This document shows positions 7,314 through 16,683 of a stretch of 35,774 nt of DNA, piece by piece. The translations under genes were made by a program, and so were the position numbers. The notes beneath the pieces are model-generated. The model made no database searches. It was not told the origin of the DNA and was given only the letters and a program-made list of their open reading frames with translations. Within the stretch, counting starts at the first letter, position 1, and the number at the start of each line of letters is the position of its first letter. The stretch spans positions 1 through 35,774 of the forward strand of contig QZJG01000020.1 of NCBI GenBank assembly GCA_003599275.1, written 5' to 3'. This DNA is from Nitrospiraceae bacterium. GTDB taxonomy: Bacteria > Nitrospirota > Thermodesulfovibrionia > UBA6902.

Positions 7314-7850
7314 ATGTCTAAAAAACTACTTGACAGTAACGACATCAACAGGGCCATCAGAAGAATGGCGCATGAAATCATCGAGAAGAACAAAGGCATT
7401 GATGGACTCTGCCTTGTCGGCATTCAAAAAGGGGGGGTTTTGCTCGCGAAAAGACTCGCCTCGGAGATTGAAGCCATCGAAAACGCGACTATTGATGTAG
7501 GCGCTCTCGACATTACTTTTTACAGGGACGATCTCAATACAAAGGAAGAGCAGCCCGTGGTGAAGAGGACCGATATCCCCTGCACGATCAACAATAAAAC
7601 CGTCGTGCTGGTAGATGACGTGCTTTTTACCGGCAGGAGCATAAGGGCCGCCATGGATGCGCTTATAGATTTCGGCAGGCCCGCATTCATACAGCTTGCA
7701 GTCCTGATAGACAGGGGGCACAGAGAGCTTCCGATAAGGGCCGATTACGCCGGTAAGAATATTCCTACATCCTTCAACGACCGTATCGAGGTATTCCTCG
7801 ATGAAGAAGGCAAAAAAGACAAGGTGGTTTTAATAGCCGGGCAAAATTAA
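7314..7850 (+). CDS. pyrR: PyrR bifunctional pyrimidine attenuator / uracil phosphoribosyltransferase
   Basis: 178 aa, the normal length. The PRPP-binding motif is [38 protein letters not shown] and [10 protein letters not shown] are the other conserved PyrR segments, and [23 protein letters not shown] is the typical C-terminal signature. PyrR binds the leader RNA of pyr genes when UMP is high and has side activity as uracil phosphoribosyltransferase. A PyrR binding site sits in the leader just upstream. pyrB follows after 14 nt, so pyrR leads the operon it regulates. Confidence 0.95.
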   Translation: MSKKLLDSNDINRAIRRMAHEIIEKNKGIDGLCLVGIQKGGVLLAKRLASEIEAIENATIDVGALDITFYRDDLNTKEEQPVVKRTDIPCTINNKTVVLVDDVLFTGRSIRAAMDALIDFGRPAFIQLAVLIDRGHRELPIRADYAGKNIPTSFNDRIEVFLDEEGKKDKVVLIAGQN

Positions 7851-7864
7851 GAGTTAAACGACGC

Positions 7865-8785
7865 ATGATCAAATCAAAAGACCTGCTTGGGATCAAAGAA
7901 CTTACGACAGAAGAGATATATCATATAGTCGATACTGCCTCCGGTTTCAAAGACGTTCTGAAAAGAGATATCAAAAAGGTGCCTCCTCTGAGGGGGAAGA
8001 CTGTCGTCAACCTTTTTTTTGAACCGTCGACAAGGACGAGGATATCTTTTGAGCTTGCTGCAAAAAGACTGAGCGCCGACGTAATAAATTTCTCCATACC
8101 GACAAGCAGCGTTGTAAAAGGCGAAACATTAAAAGACACTGCCCTGACAATAAAGGCCCTGGGCGCTGATTTTGTGGTAATAAGGCACTCTTCCGCAGGC
8201 GTCCCTCATTTCCTGAGCCGTATACTCGACATCTCCATAATAAACGCGGGAGACGGGGCAAATGAACACCCTACCCAGGCCCTGCTGGATTTATTCACCG
8301 TCCTGTCATACAAGAGAAAAATTAAAGGACTTACGATTGCAATAATAGGAGACATAACCCACAGCAGGGTAGCAAGGTCCGATATTTATGCCTTTACCAA
8401 ATTGGGAGCGAAGGTGAGGCTTATCTGCCCGCCCACCCTTCTTCCTGCCGAAGTCCGCAACCTCGGCATAGAGGTCTTTGACAATGCCGAAGAGGGGCTG
8501 AAAAAGGCCGACGTCATCATGACCCTGAGACTGCAGTTAGAGCGCCAGAGCAAAGGGTTTTTCCCTTCCCTTGAGGAATATTTTTATCTCTACGGCCTTA
8601 CCGTTGAACGGTTAAGGCTGGCAAAGAGTGATGCTATTGTCATGCACCCCGGCCCTATGAACCGGGGTGTTGAAATCGAGTCGGAGGTTGCGGACGGACC
8701 GCAGTCTGTAATACTCGATCAGGTCACTAACGGCCTTGCCGTCAGGATGGCGGTCTTATATTTACTTGCGGGAGTCAAGAAATGA
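7865..8785 (+). CDS. pyrB: Aspartate carbamoyltransferase catalytic subunit
   Basis: 306 aa. It condenses carbamoyl phosphate with aspartate in the second step of UMP synthesis. [19 protein letters not shown] holds the carbamoyl phosphate site [24 protein letters not shown] contains the HPTQ motif; [10 protein letters not shown] and [11 protein letters not shown] are the aspartate-side signatures. No pyrI regulatory subunit is present, as in PyrR-regulated operons. The ATGA overlap with pyrC (8782-8785) indicates translational coupling. Confidence 0.97.
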   Translation: MIKSKDLLGIKELTTEEIYHIVDTASGFKDVLKRDIKKVPPLRGKTVVNLFFEPSTRTRISFELAAKRLSADVINFSIPTSSVVKGETLKDTALTIKALGADFVVIRHSSAGVPHFLSRILDISIINAGDGANEHPTQALLDLFTVLSYKRKIKGLTIAIIGDITHSRVARSDIYAFTKLGAKVRLICPPTLLPAEVRNLGIEVFDNAEEGLKKADVIMTLRLQLERQSKGFFPSLEEYFYLYGLTVERLRLAKSDAIVMHPGPMNRGVEIESEVADGPQSVILDQVTNGLAVRMAVLYLLAGVKK

Positions 8786-10080
8786 ACATTTTAATAAAAA
8801 ACGGCAGGATCATCGACCCGTCACAGGATATTGACAAGACAGGTGAAATCCTGATTAAAGACGGTAAGATTAAAGAGCTTGTTTTTGACAGGAAGCGCGG
8901 GAGCGCGGATGCACAGAAGAAATTTCCGGACTTACGGACTATCGATGCTTCCGGCTGCATCGTCATTCCCGGACTTGTAGACCTGCACGCCCACCTGCGT
9001 GAGCCGGGGTTTGAGTATAAAGAAACGATAGCGACCGGCACAAAATCTGCCGTGCGGGGAGGGTTCACATCGATATGCTGCATGCCGAATACAAATCCCG
9101 TAAACGATACGATTACGGTAACTGAATTTATCATTGACAAGGCATTGAAAGAGGGATCATGCGCCGTCTATCCGATCGGGGCGATAACAAAAGGGCAGAA
9201 GAGTGAAGAGCTTGCCGAGCTTGAGGCGCTGAAGAGGACGGGGTGTGTGGCCTTTTCCGACGACGGCAGGCCGGTCTCAAACAGCCTGATCATGCGCCGG
9301 GCGCTTGAATACTCAAAAGTCTTTGACGTCCCGATAATCTCCCACTGTGAAGATCTGTCCCTGTCCGAAGGCGGAGTAATTAATGAAGGCTTTGTGTCGA
9401 CCATTCTCGGTCTGAAGGGGATCCCCAGGGCTGCAGAGGAAATCATGGTCGCAAGAGACATTGCCCTCTGCGAGCTCACCGGCGGACGGCTGCATATTGC
9501 TCACGTATCGACAGAGGGTTCGGTAAAATTCATCAGAGAAGCAAAGTCCCGTGGAATAAATGTGACTGCCGAGACATGTCCGCACTATTTCAGCCTTACA
9601 GACGAAGCGCTCATCAGCTACGATACAAACATGAAGGTCAATCCGCCATTAAGAACGGAAAAGGACGTTGAGGCAATCAAGGAAGGATTAAAAGACGGCT
9701 CTATCGACGCAATAGCGACTGACCATGCGCCGCATCATGTCGACGACAAGAACAGGGAATTCGACTCGGCGGCATTCGGGATAGCCGGTCTTGAAACGGC
9801 TTTATCGCTCGGACTCCAGCTTGTAGGCCAGGGCGTTTTGGATTTAAAGGGTCTCGTTACAAAAATGTCTCTGACGCCCGCCAGGATCATGGGTGTCCCC
9901 AAAGGCACCCTGGCTGCGGATGCCGACGCCGATATTACAATTATTAATCTTGATAATACATACATAGTAGATTCGTCCCGGTTTCTTTCAAAAGGAAAAA
10001 ACTCCCCTTTTAACGGATGGAGCTTAAAAGGCACTGTCGAAAAAACCATATTCATGGGCAAAATCTACGATTGGATGTAG
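8782..10080 (+). CDS. pyrC: Dihydroorotase
   Basis: 432 aa, class I type. It cyclises N-carbamoyl aspartate to dihydroorotate. [19 protein letters not shown] carries the metal-binding HxH; later conserved residues are [22 protein letters not shown] and [10 protein letters not shown], which supply the remaining His and Asp ligands. [12 protein letters not shown] is the usual C-terminal segment. The start overlaps the pyrB stop by 4 nt. A linker around residues 34-51 is slightly longer than usual. Confidence 0.96.
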   Translation: MNILIKNGRIIDPSQDIDKTGEILIKDGKIKELVFDRKRGSADAQKKFPDLRTIDASGCIVIPGLVDLHAHLREPGFEYKETIATGTKSAVRGGFTSICCMPNTNPVNDTITVTEFIIDKALKEGSCAVYPIGAITKGQKSEELAELEALKRTGCVAFSDDGRPVSNSLIMRRALEYSKVFDVPIISHCEDLSLSEGGVINEGFVSTILGLKGIPRAAEEIMVARDIALCELTGGRLHIAHVSTEGSVKFIREAKSRGINVTAETCPHYFSLTDEALISYDTNMKVNPPLRTEKDVEAIKEGLKDGSIDAIATDHAPHHVDDKNREFDSAAFGIAGLETALSLGLQLVGQGVLDLKGLVTKMSLTPARIMGVPKGTLAADADADITIINLDNTYIVDSSRFLSKGKNSPFNGWSLKGTVEKTIFMGKIYDWM

Positions 10081-10189
10081 GAAGTTGTTGGATGTCAGAC
10101 TATCGCCGTAGCAAAGACAACTAACGACCCTGATTATGTTATTCTAATATTCGCGTCCTGAAAATAAATTAAGGGAGAACTCCAACATT

Positions 10190-11344
10190 ATGTCTAAACA
10201 GTCAAAAGCACTTCTTGTACTGTCGGATGGGACGGTTTTTGAAGGTTGGAATTTCGGCGCCCGGGGAGAGACGATGGGCGAGGTCGTTTTCAACACGTCA
10301 ATGACAGGCTACCAGGAAATACTGACTGACTCATCCTATAAAGGACAGATAGTGGCCATGACCTATCCGCAGATAGGCAACTACGGGATCAATAACGAAG
10401 ACATAGAGTCCGGCAAACCAAACGTGGAAGGCTTTATCGCAAAGGAATTTTTCGATTTCCCCAGCAACTGGCGCTCAAAGGCGAATCTCGGGGACTACCT
10501 CAAAGAAAACGGGAAGGTCGGCATCCATGGCATTGACACCAGGGCGCTCACAAAGCATATCAGGGACAACGGTGTCCAGATGGGCATTATCTCTACAATG
10601 GACCTGGCCCCCCGGAGTCTTCTTGAGAAAGTGAGACAGCATCCCGGTATTTCCTCATTAGACCTGGTCCGGGAAGTGACAACAAAAAAATCATACAAAT
10701 GGACCGAAGGAGTGTGGAAGTTAGAGTCAAGAGTCAAGAGTCAGGAGCCAGGCATAAATACTCAACTCTTAACTCCTGACTCTAAACTCAAAACTGTTGT
10801 CTACGACTTCGGCGTGAAGATGAACATCCTGCGTCATCTCTCAAATGCCGGTTTTGACGTTACCGTCGTTCCGGCGCAAACACCTGCGGAAGAAGTACTG
10901 AATATAAATCCTGACGGGATCGTTTTGAGCAACGGCCCCGGAGATCCGCAGACAGTCACTTATGCAATCGAAAGCGCGAAAAAACTTCTTGGGAAAAAAC
11001 CCGTGCTCGGCATCTGCCTCGGCCATCAAATCCTGGGGCTTGCGCTCGGAGGCAATACTTACAAGCTTAAATTCGGTCACCACGGAGGCAATCATCCTGT
11101 AATGGATGTCTCGACCGGTGACGTCGAAATCACTTCCCAGAACCACAATTACTGCGTCGATATAAACAGCATGAACGGACAGGTAAAACTGACACATAAA
11201 AACCTGTATGACGGCACAGAGGAAGGCATGCAGCATGTGGAATTACCCATGTTTTCAGTGCAGCATCATCCTGAAGCAGGGCCGGGCCCCAATGACTCGA
11301 ATTATATATTTTCCAGATTCAGAGAAATGATAGACAGGAGTTAA
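10190..11344 (+). CDS. carA: Carbamoyl phosphate synthase small (glutaminase) subunit
   Basis: 384 aa. The N-terminal half ([48 protein letters not shown]) is the CarA structural domain. The C-terminal half is a class I glutamine amidotransferase: nucleophile Cys in [24 protein letters not shown] and catalytic His in [13 protein letters not shown]. It feeds ammonia from glutamine to CarB. Residues ~178-202, the linker between the domains, are encoded by a 70-nt palindromic element in frame. An AAGGGAG ribosome binding site precedes the ATG. It is separated from pyrC by 109 nt with no recognised signal. Confidence 0.97.
   Translation: MSKQSKALLVLSDGTVFEGWNFGARGETMGEVVFNTSMTGYQEILTDSSYKGQIVAMTYPQIGNYGINNEDIESGKPNVEGFIAKEFFDFPSNWRSKANLGDYLKENGKVGIHGIDTRALTKHIRDNGVQMGIISTMDLAPRSLLEKVRQHPGISSLDLVREVTTKKSYKWTEGVWKLESRVKSQEPGINTQLLTPDSKLKTVVYDFGVKMNILRHLSNAGFDVTVVPAQTPAEEVLNINPDGIVLSNGPGDPQTVTYAIESAKKLLGKKPVLGICLGHQILGLALGGNTYKLKFGHHGGNHPVMDVSTGDVEITSQNHNYCVDINSMNGQVKLTHKNLYDGTEEGMQHVELPMFSVQHHPEAGPGPNDSNYIFSRFREMIDRS
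10731..10789. repeat. Palindromic element translated in the carA interdomain linker
   Basis: Arms 10731-10747 and 10773-10789 are complementary over 17 positions with two mismatches; the core AGAGTCAGGAG (10737-10747) pairs perfectly with CTCCTGACTCT (10773-10783). Upstream is an extra direct copy of the unit GAGTCAA. The stretch 10721-10795 adds about 25 codons in frame. Confidence 0.7.
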
Positions 11345-11354
11345 GAAAATTATT

Positions 11355-14300
11355 ATGCCAAAAAGGACGGACATCAAAAGTATACTGCTGGTTGGTTCAG
11401 GCCCGATAATTATCGGGCAGGCATGTGAATTCGATTATTCCGGGACCCAGGCCTGCAAGGCCCTCCGCGAAGAAGGCTATAAGGTAATACTTGTAAATTC
11501 CAATCCGGCCACCATAATGACCGACCCCGATACCGCCGATGTTACTTACATCGAGCCTCTTACCGCCGATATTCTTGAAAAGATAATCGAAAAAGAGCGG
11601 CCTGAAGCCCTGCTCCCCACAATGGGCGGGCAGACCGCGTTAAACCTTGCCGTGGAACTTTCAGAAAAAGGGGTCCTCGATAAATTCAAGGTAGAGCTGA
11701 TAGGCGCAAAACTGCCTGCTATTAAAAAGGCCGAGGACAGGGAATTATTCAAAGAGGCCATGTCAAAGATAGGGCTGGAAACGCCCAAAAGCAAACACGT
11801 AACTTCAATTGAAGAAGGCATGAAGGCAACTGAATTTCTCAGTTTTCCCCTTATTCTCAGGCCTTCCTTCACCCTGGGCGGCACGGGCGGAAGCATCGCC
11901 TATAACATGGCGGAATACAATGACAACCTGAGCAAGGCCCTTCAGCTCAGCCCCGTCCATCAGGTGCTTGTCGAAGAATCCGTTCTTGGCTGGAAAGAGT
12001 TTGAGCTTGAAGTGATGCGCGACAACAAAGACAACGTCGTGATAATCTGCTCCATAGAAAACTTCGATCCGATGGGAGTGCATACGGGGGACTCCATAAC
12101 CGTAGCACCCGCGCAGACGCTCACCGACAAAGAATATCAATTGATGCGTGATGCGTCAATAAACATAATACGCGAAATAGGAGTTGATACGGGGGGGTCG
12201 AATATACAGTTTGCAGTGAATCCCGATGATGGCCGCATGGTCATAATTGAAATGAATCCGAGGGTATCGAGAAGCTCCGCCCTTGCGTCAAAAGCAACAG
12301 GTTTTCCCATAGCCAAAATTGCCGCCAAACTTGCGGTCGGTCTGACGCTCGATGAGATACCCAATGACATCACAAAGGAAACACCGGCGTCTTTTGAACC
12401 CACGATAGATTATGTTGTCGTGAAGTTCCCGAGGTTTGCCTTTGAGAAATTCCCCGAGGCGGACCCAACACTCACTACGCAGATGAAGTCCGTCGGAGAG
12501 GCAATGTCGATCGGGAGGACCTTCAAGGAATCTCTGCATAAAGCGGTCCGCAGTCTCGAAATCGACAGCTACGGCTTTGAACCTGTGGATGCGGACATTG
12601 ACGAGACCAAAAAGAAATTGAAAGTACCGGGATGGGACAGGATCTGGTACATTACTCATGCGATGCGTAAGGGAATGAGTATCGAAGAAATATACGAATT
12701 GACCTGGATCGATCCCTGGTTTCTTTACAATATAAAACAGATAATCGAAATGGAAGATAAACTAATGGGAAACGGAATGAGCAAAATGAAAAATGACTCT
12801 TCCGTCTTCAATATTCCGTCTTCCCTTATTCGTGAAGCAAAAGAATACGGTTTCTCAGACCGCAGGCTATCAAAGATGTTCGGTCTTGATGAAACGGCAT
12901 TTAGAAAACAGAGACTGGAATACGGGATAAAGCCTGTCTACAAAATGGTGGATACATGCGCTGCAGAATTTAAGGCTTTCACCCCGTATCTTTATTCAAC
13001 TTATGAAAAACCCTTTTATAGGGTCGAGGGAAACCCGGCCCCTGCTGTCGAGTGTGAAGCAAATCCAACTAATAAAAAGAAAGTCGTAATCCTCGGCAGC
13101 GGCCCCAACAGGATCGGCCAGGGGATTGAATTTGACTATTGCTGCGTGCATGCTGTTTTTGCTTTAAAGGAACTCGGCTATGAGACGATAATGGTCAACT
13201 GCAACCCCGAAACCGTCAGTACGGACTATGACACCGCAGACAGGCTGTACTTTGAACCGCTTACATTTGAAGATGTCCTTAATATAATAGAAACTGAAAA
13301 ACCCGAAGGAGTCATCGTACAGTTCGGCGGACAAACACCTTTGAAACTTGCGGTCCCGCTTGAAAAGGCCGGGGTAAAAATTCTCGGAACATCTCCTGAT
13401 TCCATAGACAGGGCAGAAGACAGAAAGAGATTTAAGGACATACTGCATAAGCTCGATCTTCAGCAGCCTGAGAGCGGGACTGCCATGTGCGTTGACGAGG
13501 CAGTTGACATAGCCAATATCATCAATTACCCTGTTATGGTCAGGCCGTCCTACGTTCTTGGCGGAAGAGCGATGGAGATCGTTTATGACGAGGAGAGCCT
13601 CAAGAGTTACATGAAAAGGGCAGTTACCGCTTCCCCAGACCATCCCATACTTATCGACAAATATCTTGAAGACGCAATCGAGATCGATGTTGACGCAATA
13701 TCGGACGGAAATAAAGTGGTAATAGGCGGCATTATGGAACATATAGAAGAAGCCGGCATCCATTCCGGGGACTCCGCTTGTTCCCTGCCCCCATATTCCC
13801 TGCCCCGCGATATTATGGATAAAATAAAGACATATGCAAAGGCCCTTGCAAAAGAACTGAACGTGATCGGGCTTATGAATATTCAATTTGCCGTGAAGGG
13901 CAGTGAAATTTATATACTTGAGGTAAACCCGAGGGCTTCACGCACTATCCCTTATGTGAGCAAGTCCATCGGCGTGCCCCTTGCCAAATTGGCGGCAAAG
14001 GCCATGGTCGGGAAATCCCTCGATGAACTGGGGTTGACTTCGGAGAAGGAAATATCACATTTTACCGTTAAAGAAGCGGTCTTCCCCTTTGACAGGTTCA
14101 GTGGTGTCGACCCGCTGTTGGGGCCTGAAATGAAATCCACAGGTGAAGTAATGGGAATAGACCAGGACTTCGGCAGGGCATATGCGAAGGCGCAGGCATC
14201 GGCAAATAATACAATGCCTCTCAGCGGAAAGGTTTTCATCAGCGTTAAAGACAAAGACAAACCTCATATTCCCATTATGGCGGACAAACTGCAGTCCCTT

Positions 14301-14627
14301 GGTTTTTCAATTATCGCAACAAAGGGGACGGCTGACCATCTCAAAAGACACGGCATTACTGTCGAGACGGTCAGCAAAGTCGGTGAAGGCCGGCCGGATA
14401 TAGTTGATTTCATAAAGAACAAAGAGATAAGTTTCATTATAAATACCGTATTCGGTTCAAAGGCGCAAAAGGATTCCTTTACACTGAGGGAAAGCGCTCT
14501 TCAATATAAAGTCCCCTACACAACCACGATCGCAGGCGCAAAGGCTACTATAAACGCGATAGAGGTGATGGTGAAGGAACAAATTAACATAAAATCGCTG
14601 CAGCAATATCACAACACAGTTTTTTAA
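11355..14627 (+). CDS. carB: Carbamoyl phosphate synthase large subunit
   Basis: 1090 aa, slightly longer than the E. coli protein (1073 aa). Two ATP-grasp halves: the first starts [20 protein letters not shown], the second [19 protein letters not shown] (about residue 575). [12 protein letters not shown] and [15 protein letters not shown] are the glycine-rich ATP-binding loops, and [20 protein letters not shown] and [17 protein letters not shown] the metal-binding segments. The C-terminal MGS-like regulatory domain spans about residues 950-1085. Extra residues in the oligomerisation domain (about 471-490) come from a palindromic insert; about 14 extra residues precede ECEANP near residue 560. 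The start is 10 nt after carA. Confidence 0.97.
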   Translation: MPKRTDIKSILLVGSGPIIIGQACEFDYSGTQACKALREEGYKVILVNSNPATIMTDPDTADVTYIEPLTADILEKIIEKERPEALLPTMGGQTALNLAVELSEKGVLDKFKVELIGAKLPAIKKAEDRELFKEAMSKIGLETPKSKHVTSIEEGMKATEFLSFPLILRPSFTLGGTGGSIAYNMAEYNDNLSKALQLSPVHQVLVEESVLGWKEFELEVMRDNKDNVVIICSIENFDPMGVHTGDSITVAPAQTLTDKEYQLMRDASINIIREIGVDTGGSNIQFAVNPDDGRMVIIEMNPRVSRSSALASKATGFPIAKIAAKLAVGLTLDEIPNDITKETPASFEPTIDYVVVKFPRFAFEKFPEADPTLTTQMKSVGEAMSIGRTFKESLHKAVRSLEIDSYGFEPVDADIDETKKKLKVPGWDRIWYITHAMRKGMSIEEIYELTWIDPWFLYNIKQIIEMEDKLMGNGMSKMKNDSSVFNIPSSLIREAKEYGFSDRRLSKMFGLDETAFRKQRLEYGIKPVYKMVDTCAAEFKAFTPYLYSTYEKPFYRVEGNPAPAVECEANPTNKKKVVILGSGPNRIGQGIEFDYCCVHAVFALKELGYETIMVNCNPETVSTDYDTADRLYFEPLTFEDVLNIIETEKPEGVIVQFGGQTPLKLAVPLEKAGVKILGTSPDSIDRAEDRKRFKDILHKLDLQQPESGTAMCVDEAVDIANIINYPVMVRPSYVLGGRAMEIVYDEESLKSYMKRAVTASPDHPILIDKYLEDAIEIDVDAISDGNKVVIGGIMEHIEEAGIHSGDSACSLPPYSLPRDIMDKIKTYAKALAKELNVIGLMNIQFAVKGSEIYILEVNPRASRTIPYVSKSIGVPLAKLAAKAMVGKSLDELGLTSEKEISHFTVKEAVFPFDRFSGVDPLLGPEMKSTGEVMGIDQDFGRAYAKAQASANNTMPLSGKVFISVKDKDKPHIPIMADKLQSLGFSIIATKGTADHLKRHGITVETVSKVGEGRPDIVDFIKNKEISFIINTVFGSKAQKDSFTLRESALQYKVPYTTTIAGAKATINAIEVMVKEQINIKSLQQYHNTVF
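12767..12825. repeat. Palindromic element translated in the carB oligomerisation domain
   Basis: GGGAAACGGAAT (12767-12778) is complementary to ATTCCGTCTTCCC (12813-12825) apart from a one-base bulge. The 34-nt middle is AT-rich. The element is read in frame as the Met-, Lys- and Asn-rich stretch [20 protein letters not shown], which has no counterpart in E. coli CarB. Confidence 0.5.
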
Positions 14628-14652
14628 CCGGATATTTTTTTTAAATAATTTA

Positions 14653-14718
14653 TGCTATAGTAGTACTAACTTTTAAAGTTGGAAAGGCCTCACAGCTTTA
14701 AAGGCCTGTGAGGCCTTT
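14653..14718 (+). promoter_or_regulatory. Extended -10 promoter and 5' UTR hairpin of the RRM gene
   Basis: TGCTATAGT (14653-14661) is an extended -10 element after an AT-rich tract. Downstream AAAGGCCTCACAG (14683-14695) and CTGTGAGGCCTTT (14706-14718) form a perfect 13-bp stem with a 10-nt loop. Because the candidate promoter is upstream of it, the hairpin would lie in the leader of the RNA-binding protein gene. It could also act as a weak terminator for carB, but only a short T run follows. Confidence 0.5.
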
Positions 14719-14748
14719 AAATTTATCTAACCTAAAGAGAGGGAGATT

Positions 14749-15123
14749 ATGGGAAAGAAATTGTATGTAGGGAGCATTCCATTTCAGGCAAAGGAGGATG
14801 CTCTAACCGAGCTTTTTTCAACAGTCGGAGAAGTCGAATCGGTCAAGATCATAACCGATCCGCACACAGGGCAGTCCAAGGGCTTCGGCTTTGTTGAAAT
14901 GGTATCCGAAGAGGATGCCGCTAAAGCTATCGCAACCCTGAATGGAACAACCTTTATGGAGAGGACCATAATAGTCAATGAGGCAAGACCACAGCAGCCG
15001 AGAGAAAAAAGAGGCTTTGGCGGCGGCGGTGGCGGTGGAAGAGGCGGTTTTGGTGGCGGCGGTGGCGGAAGAGGCGGCTACGGCAGGGACAAAGGAGCAG
15101 GACAGAAAAGAGGGAGAAGATAA
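14749..15123 (+). CDS. Glycine-rich RRM RNA-binding protein
   Basis: 124 aa. Residues 1-80 form one RNA recognition motif: RNP2 is KLYVGSIPF and RNP1 is KGFGFVEM, with aromatic residues in place for RNA stacking. Residues ~88-115 are a Gly-rich tail with Arg and aromatic residues, followed by a basic end. Such proteins are bacterial RNA chaperones often induced by cold. GAGAGGGAG provides a strong ribosome binding site. The next gene is bS21 and a cold-shock protein lies nearby, which fits an RNA/translation role. The leader contains a 13-bp hairpin. Confidence 0.92.
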   Translation: MGKKLYVGSIPFQAKEDALTELFSTVGEVESVKIITDPHTGQSKGFGFVEMVSEEDAAKAIATLNGTTFMERTIIVNEARPQQPREKRGFGGGGGGGRGGFGGGGGGRGGYGRDKGAGQKRGRR

Positions 15124-15129
15124 ACCGTT

Positions 15130-15324
15130 TTGGAAATTAAGGTATATGGGAATAACATAGAGAAAGCTATCAGAGACTTAAAAATCGGCCTTCAGAAAGA
15201 CGGCCTTTTCAAGGAACTTAAAAGACGAAGATCCTATGAAAAGCCTTCTGAAAAAGAAAAGCGAAAGCGTATAGAAGCAAAGAAGAAGAAAAGGAAAGCG
15301 CTCAGATTCAGCCGTAACGGCTAA
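15130..15324 (+). CDS. rpsU: 30S ribosomal protein bS21
   Basis: 64 aa. IEKAIRDLKIGLQKDGLFKE followed by LKRRRSYEKPSEKEKRKRIE and a Lys/Arg-rich end is the bS21 signature. It binds the 30S platform near the anti-Shine-Dalgarno. The start is a TTG at 15130 because no in-frame ATG exists; it lies 7 nt after the RRM gene stop, so coupled translation is likely. Confidence 0.93.
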   Translation: MEIKVYGNNIEKAIRDLKIGLQKDGLFKELKRRRSYEKPSEKEKRKRIEAKKKKRKALRFSRNG

Positions 15325-15342
15325 GATTGGGGACATTTTTTT

Positions 15343-15732
15343 CTACGCAGAATGCTTATTATATTTTATATTGATCTCGTATGAAATATTGGCGTGCTTG
15401 GAAGAAAAATGCTCATCGACTTTACCTTTGCAAATCATGTTACCTTTTGCGAGCTTTTTATGATGCTTTATCAGACTGAGAATTACAGGGGTTAAATCGA
15501 ACCCCCCGTTATCACACCCTTTTACCATGCATTCCATATTAAAGTAAGCAAGACTCGTAGGAAACACATTAACTGTGCGCTCCATAAGTACAGGGTTATG
15601 GGCGTCATGGAAATAGGTCATGTGAATAACCATGTTGGAGATTTCAGGAAAACGTTCTGAAACCACACCGGCCTCGACCTTGCGCCGTTTTTTTAATTCC
15701 ATCTTCTTTATGTAATCTTGTTTGTGTGCCAT
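15343..15732 (-). CDS. Conserved-looking protein of unknown function downstream of cspA
   Basis: 129 aa, no signal peptide or membrane segment. The N terminus is very basic (YIKKMELKKRRKVEAG). The middle has FNMECMVKGCDNGGFDLTPVI and a later Cys at about residue 101, so it has three Cys and many His and Lys. I do not recognise the family. The Cys pattern could bind metal but is not a standard zinc knuckle. It follows cspA on the same strand after a hairpin, so it may be expressed with cspA at a reduced level. Confidence 0.6.
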   Translation of the reverse strand: MAHKQDYIKKMELKKRRKVEAGVVSERFPEISNMVIHMTYFHDAHNPVLMERTVNVFPTSLAYFNMECMVKGCDNGGFDLTPVILSLIKHHKKLAKGNMICKGKVDEHFSSKHANISYEINIKYNKHSA

Positions 15733-15744
15733 TTCAAGGAGTTA

Positions 15745-15774
15745 AAAGTCCTTCCGCCGAGACGAAAGGACTTT
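15745..15774 (-). terminator. Hairpin after cspA, probable partial terminator
   Basis: AAAGTCCTT (15774-15766 on the minus strand) pairs perfectly with AAGGACTTT (15753-15745), 12-nt loop. Only four T follow, so it may be a weak terminator or an mRNA-stabilising hairpin between cspA and the next gene. Confidence 0.55.
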
Positions 15775-15781
15775 AGATTTA

Positions 15782-15982
15782 TTAAAGTTTTACTACATTA
15801 ATTGCTTTGAGACCTTTGGGGCCCTGTTCGACATCAAAGCTTACTGCATCACCCTCGGCAAGCGACTTGTAACCGCTATCCTGGATGGAGGAGTAATGAA
15901 CAAATACATCACTGCCGTCGTCGTCTGCAATAAAGCCGTAACCTTTGGTCGCATTGAACCACTTTACCGTGCCATTAGCCAT
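15782..15982 (-). CDS. Cold-shock protein (CspA family)
   Basis: 66 aa, the standard one-domain length. [20 protein letters not shown] contains RNP1 (KGYGFI) and DVFVHYSSI is RNP2, which bind single-stranded RNA or DNA. AAGGAGG lies 7 nt before the ATG. The leader is long: the promoter candidate at 16129-16101 would give about 110 nt of 5' UTR with a hairpin, as is common for cold-regulated csp genes. It is divergent from greA. Confidence 0.95.
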   Translation of the reverse strand: MANGTVKWFNATKGYGFIADDDGSDVFVHYSSIQDSGYKSLAEGDAVSFDVEQGPKGLKAINVVKL

Positions 15983-16037
15983 CCGTTTACCTCCTTACCT
16001 TATAAACTAAAGTATCAGAAGACCATAAATAAAAGAA

Positions 16038-16063
16038 GCCGCAAAGCTAAAAGTATCTGCGGC
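16038..16063 (-). promoter_or_regulatory. Hairpin in the cspA leader
   Basis: On the minus strand GCCGCA (16063-16058) and TGCGGC (16043-16038) form a 6-bp GC stem with a 14-nt loop, followed by the T-rich TTCTTTTATTT. It looks like a small intrinsic terminator inside the long cspA leader, so it may attenuate or respond to temperature. Confidence 0.4.
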
Positions 16064-16100
16064 CCTTTGGGATTGCAAAAACTTCTGAAACTTCGGATAT

Positions 16101-16129
16101 ATAATGCCATTCAGGACAAATTAAGTCAA
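16101..16129 (-). promoter_or_regulatory. Candidate cspA promoter
   Basis: On the minus strand TTGACT (16129-16124) and CATTAT (16106-16101) are separated by 17 bp; a shifted TATATA-rich -10 is also possible. It lies about 120 bp upstream of cspA. Confidence 0.5.
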
Positions 16130-16209
16130 TAGAATCTCTACATAACATGACCGGAAGGATGCTTTACTTTATCAACTCGTATTGTTAAAATTTTTCTGGA
16201 GAAAAAACA

Positions 16210-16683
16210 ATGAATAAATTTCCTTTGACCCCTGATGGGTATCAAAAACTTAAAGACGAACTCGACAGGCTCCTTAAAGTCGACCGGCCACAGAATATAA
16301 AAGCCATAGCTGAAGCGCGAGCTCACGGCGATTTGTCGGAAAATGCGGAATATCATGCCGCAAAAGAAAAACAATCTTTTTTAGAAGGCCGCATACAAGA
16401 GCTTCAGTCCAAGCTCGCCCGCGCCGAAGTCATTGATCCTTCAAAGATAAGTCAGTCGAGGGCTGCGTTCGGCGCAAAGGTCAAGGTCCTGGACTTGGGC
16501 GCAGACGAAGAATACGTGTTTATTCTCGTCGGCCCTGAAGAGGCTGATATCAAACAGGGCAAGATATCCATAAGCTCTCCGGTAGGCAGGTCCCTCATCG
16601 GTAAAGAGGTCGGCGATTCAGTTGTGGTTAAAGCTCCGGCAAGAACTATGGAATACGAGATATTAGAGATAAATTTTGGGTAA
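16210..16683 (+). CDS. greA: Transcription elongation factor GreA
   Basis: 157 aa, full length. The N-terminal coiled coil includes EARAHGDLSENAEYHAAKE, with the conserved acidic tip DLSEN that stimulates RNA cleavage by backtracked RNA polymerase. The C-terminal FKBP-like domain has ISISSPVGRSLIGKEVGD. TGGAGA precedes the ATG by 8 nt. The end overlaps the start of pyrK, which places greA at the head of the second pyrimidine cluster. Confidence 0.97.
   Translation: MNKFPLTPDGYQKLKDELDRLLKVDRPQNIKAIAEARAHGDLSENAEYHAAKEKQSFLEGRIQELQSKLARAEVIDPSKISQSRAAFGAKVKVLDLGADEEYVFILVGPEEADIKQGKISISSPVGRSLIGKEVGDSVVVKAPARTMEYEILEINFG

Noticed and set aside
13011-13058. Fourth in-frame palindromic insert in CarB before ECEANP
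   Set aside because: About 14 extra residues are present, but the DNA shows only short imperfect complementarity, so it cannot be called a repeat.
15018-15080. Tandem GGCGGTGGCGG repeats as a mobile or satellite sequence
   Set aside because: They encode the Gly-rich tail of the RRM protein in frame.
16163-16191. Promoter for greA (TTTACT, 17 bp, TAAAAT)
   Set aside because: The implied start would lie inside the ribosome binding site, so I do not list it as a feature.
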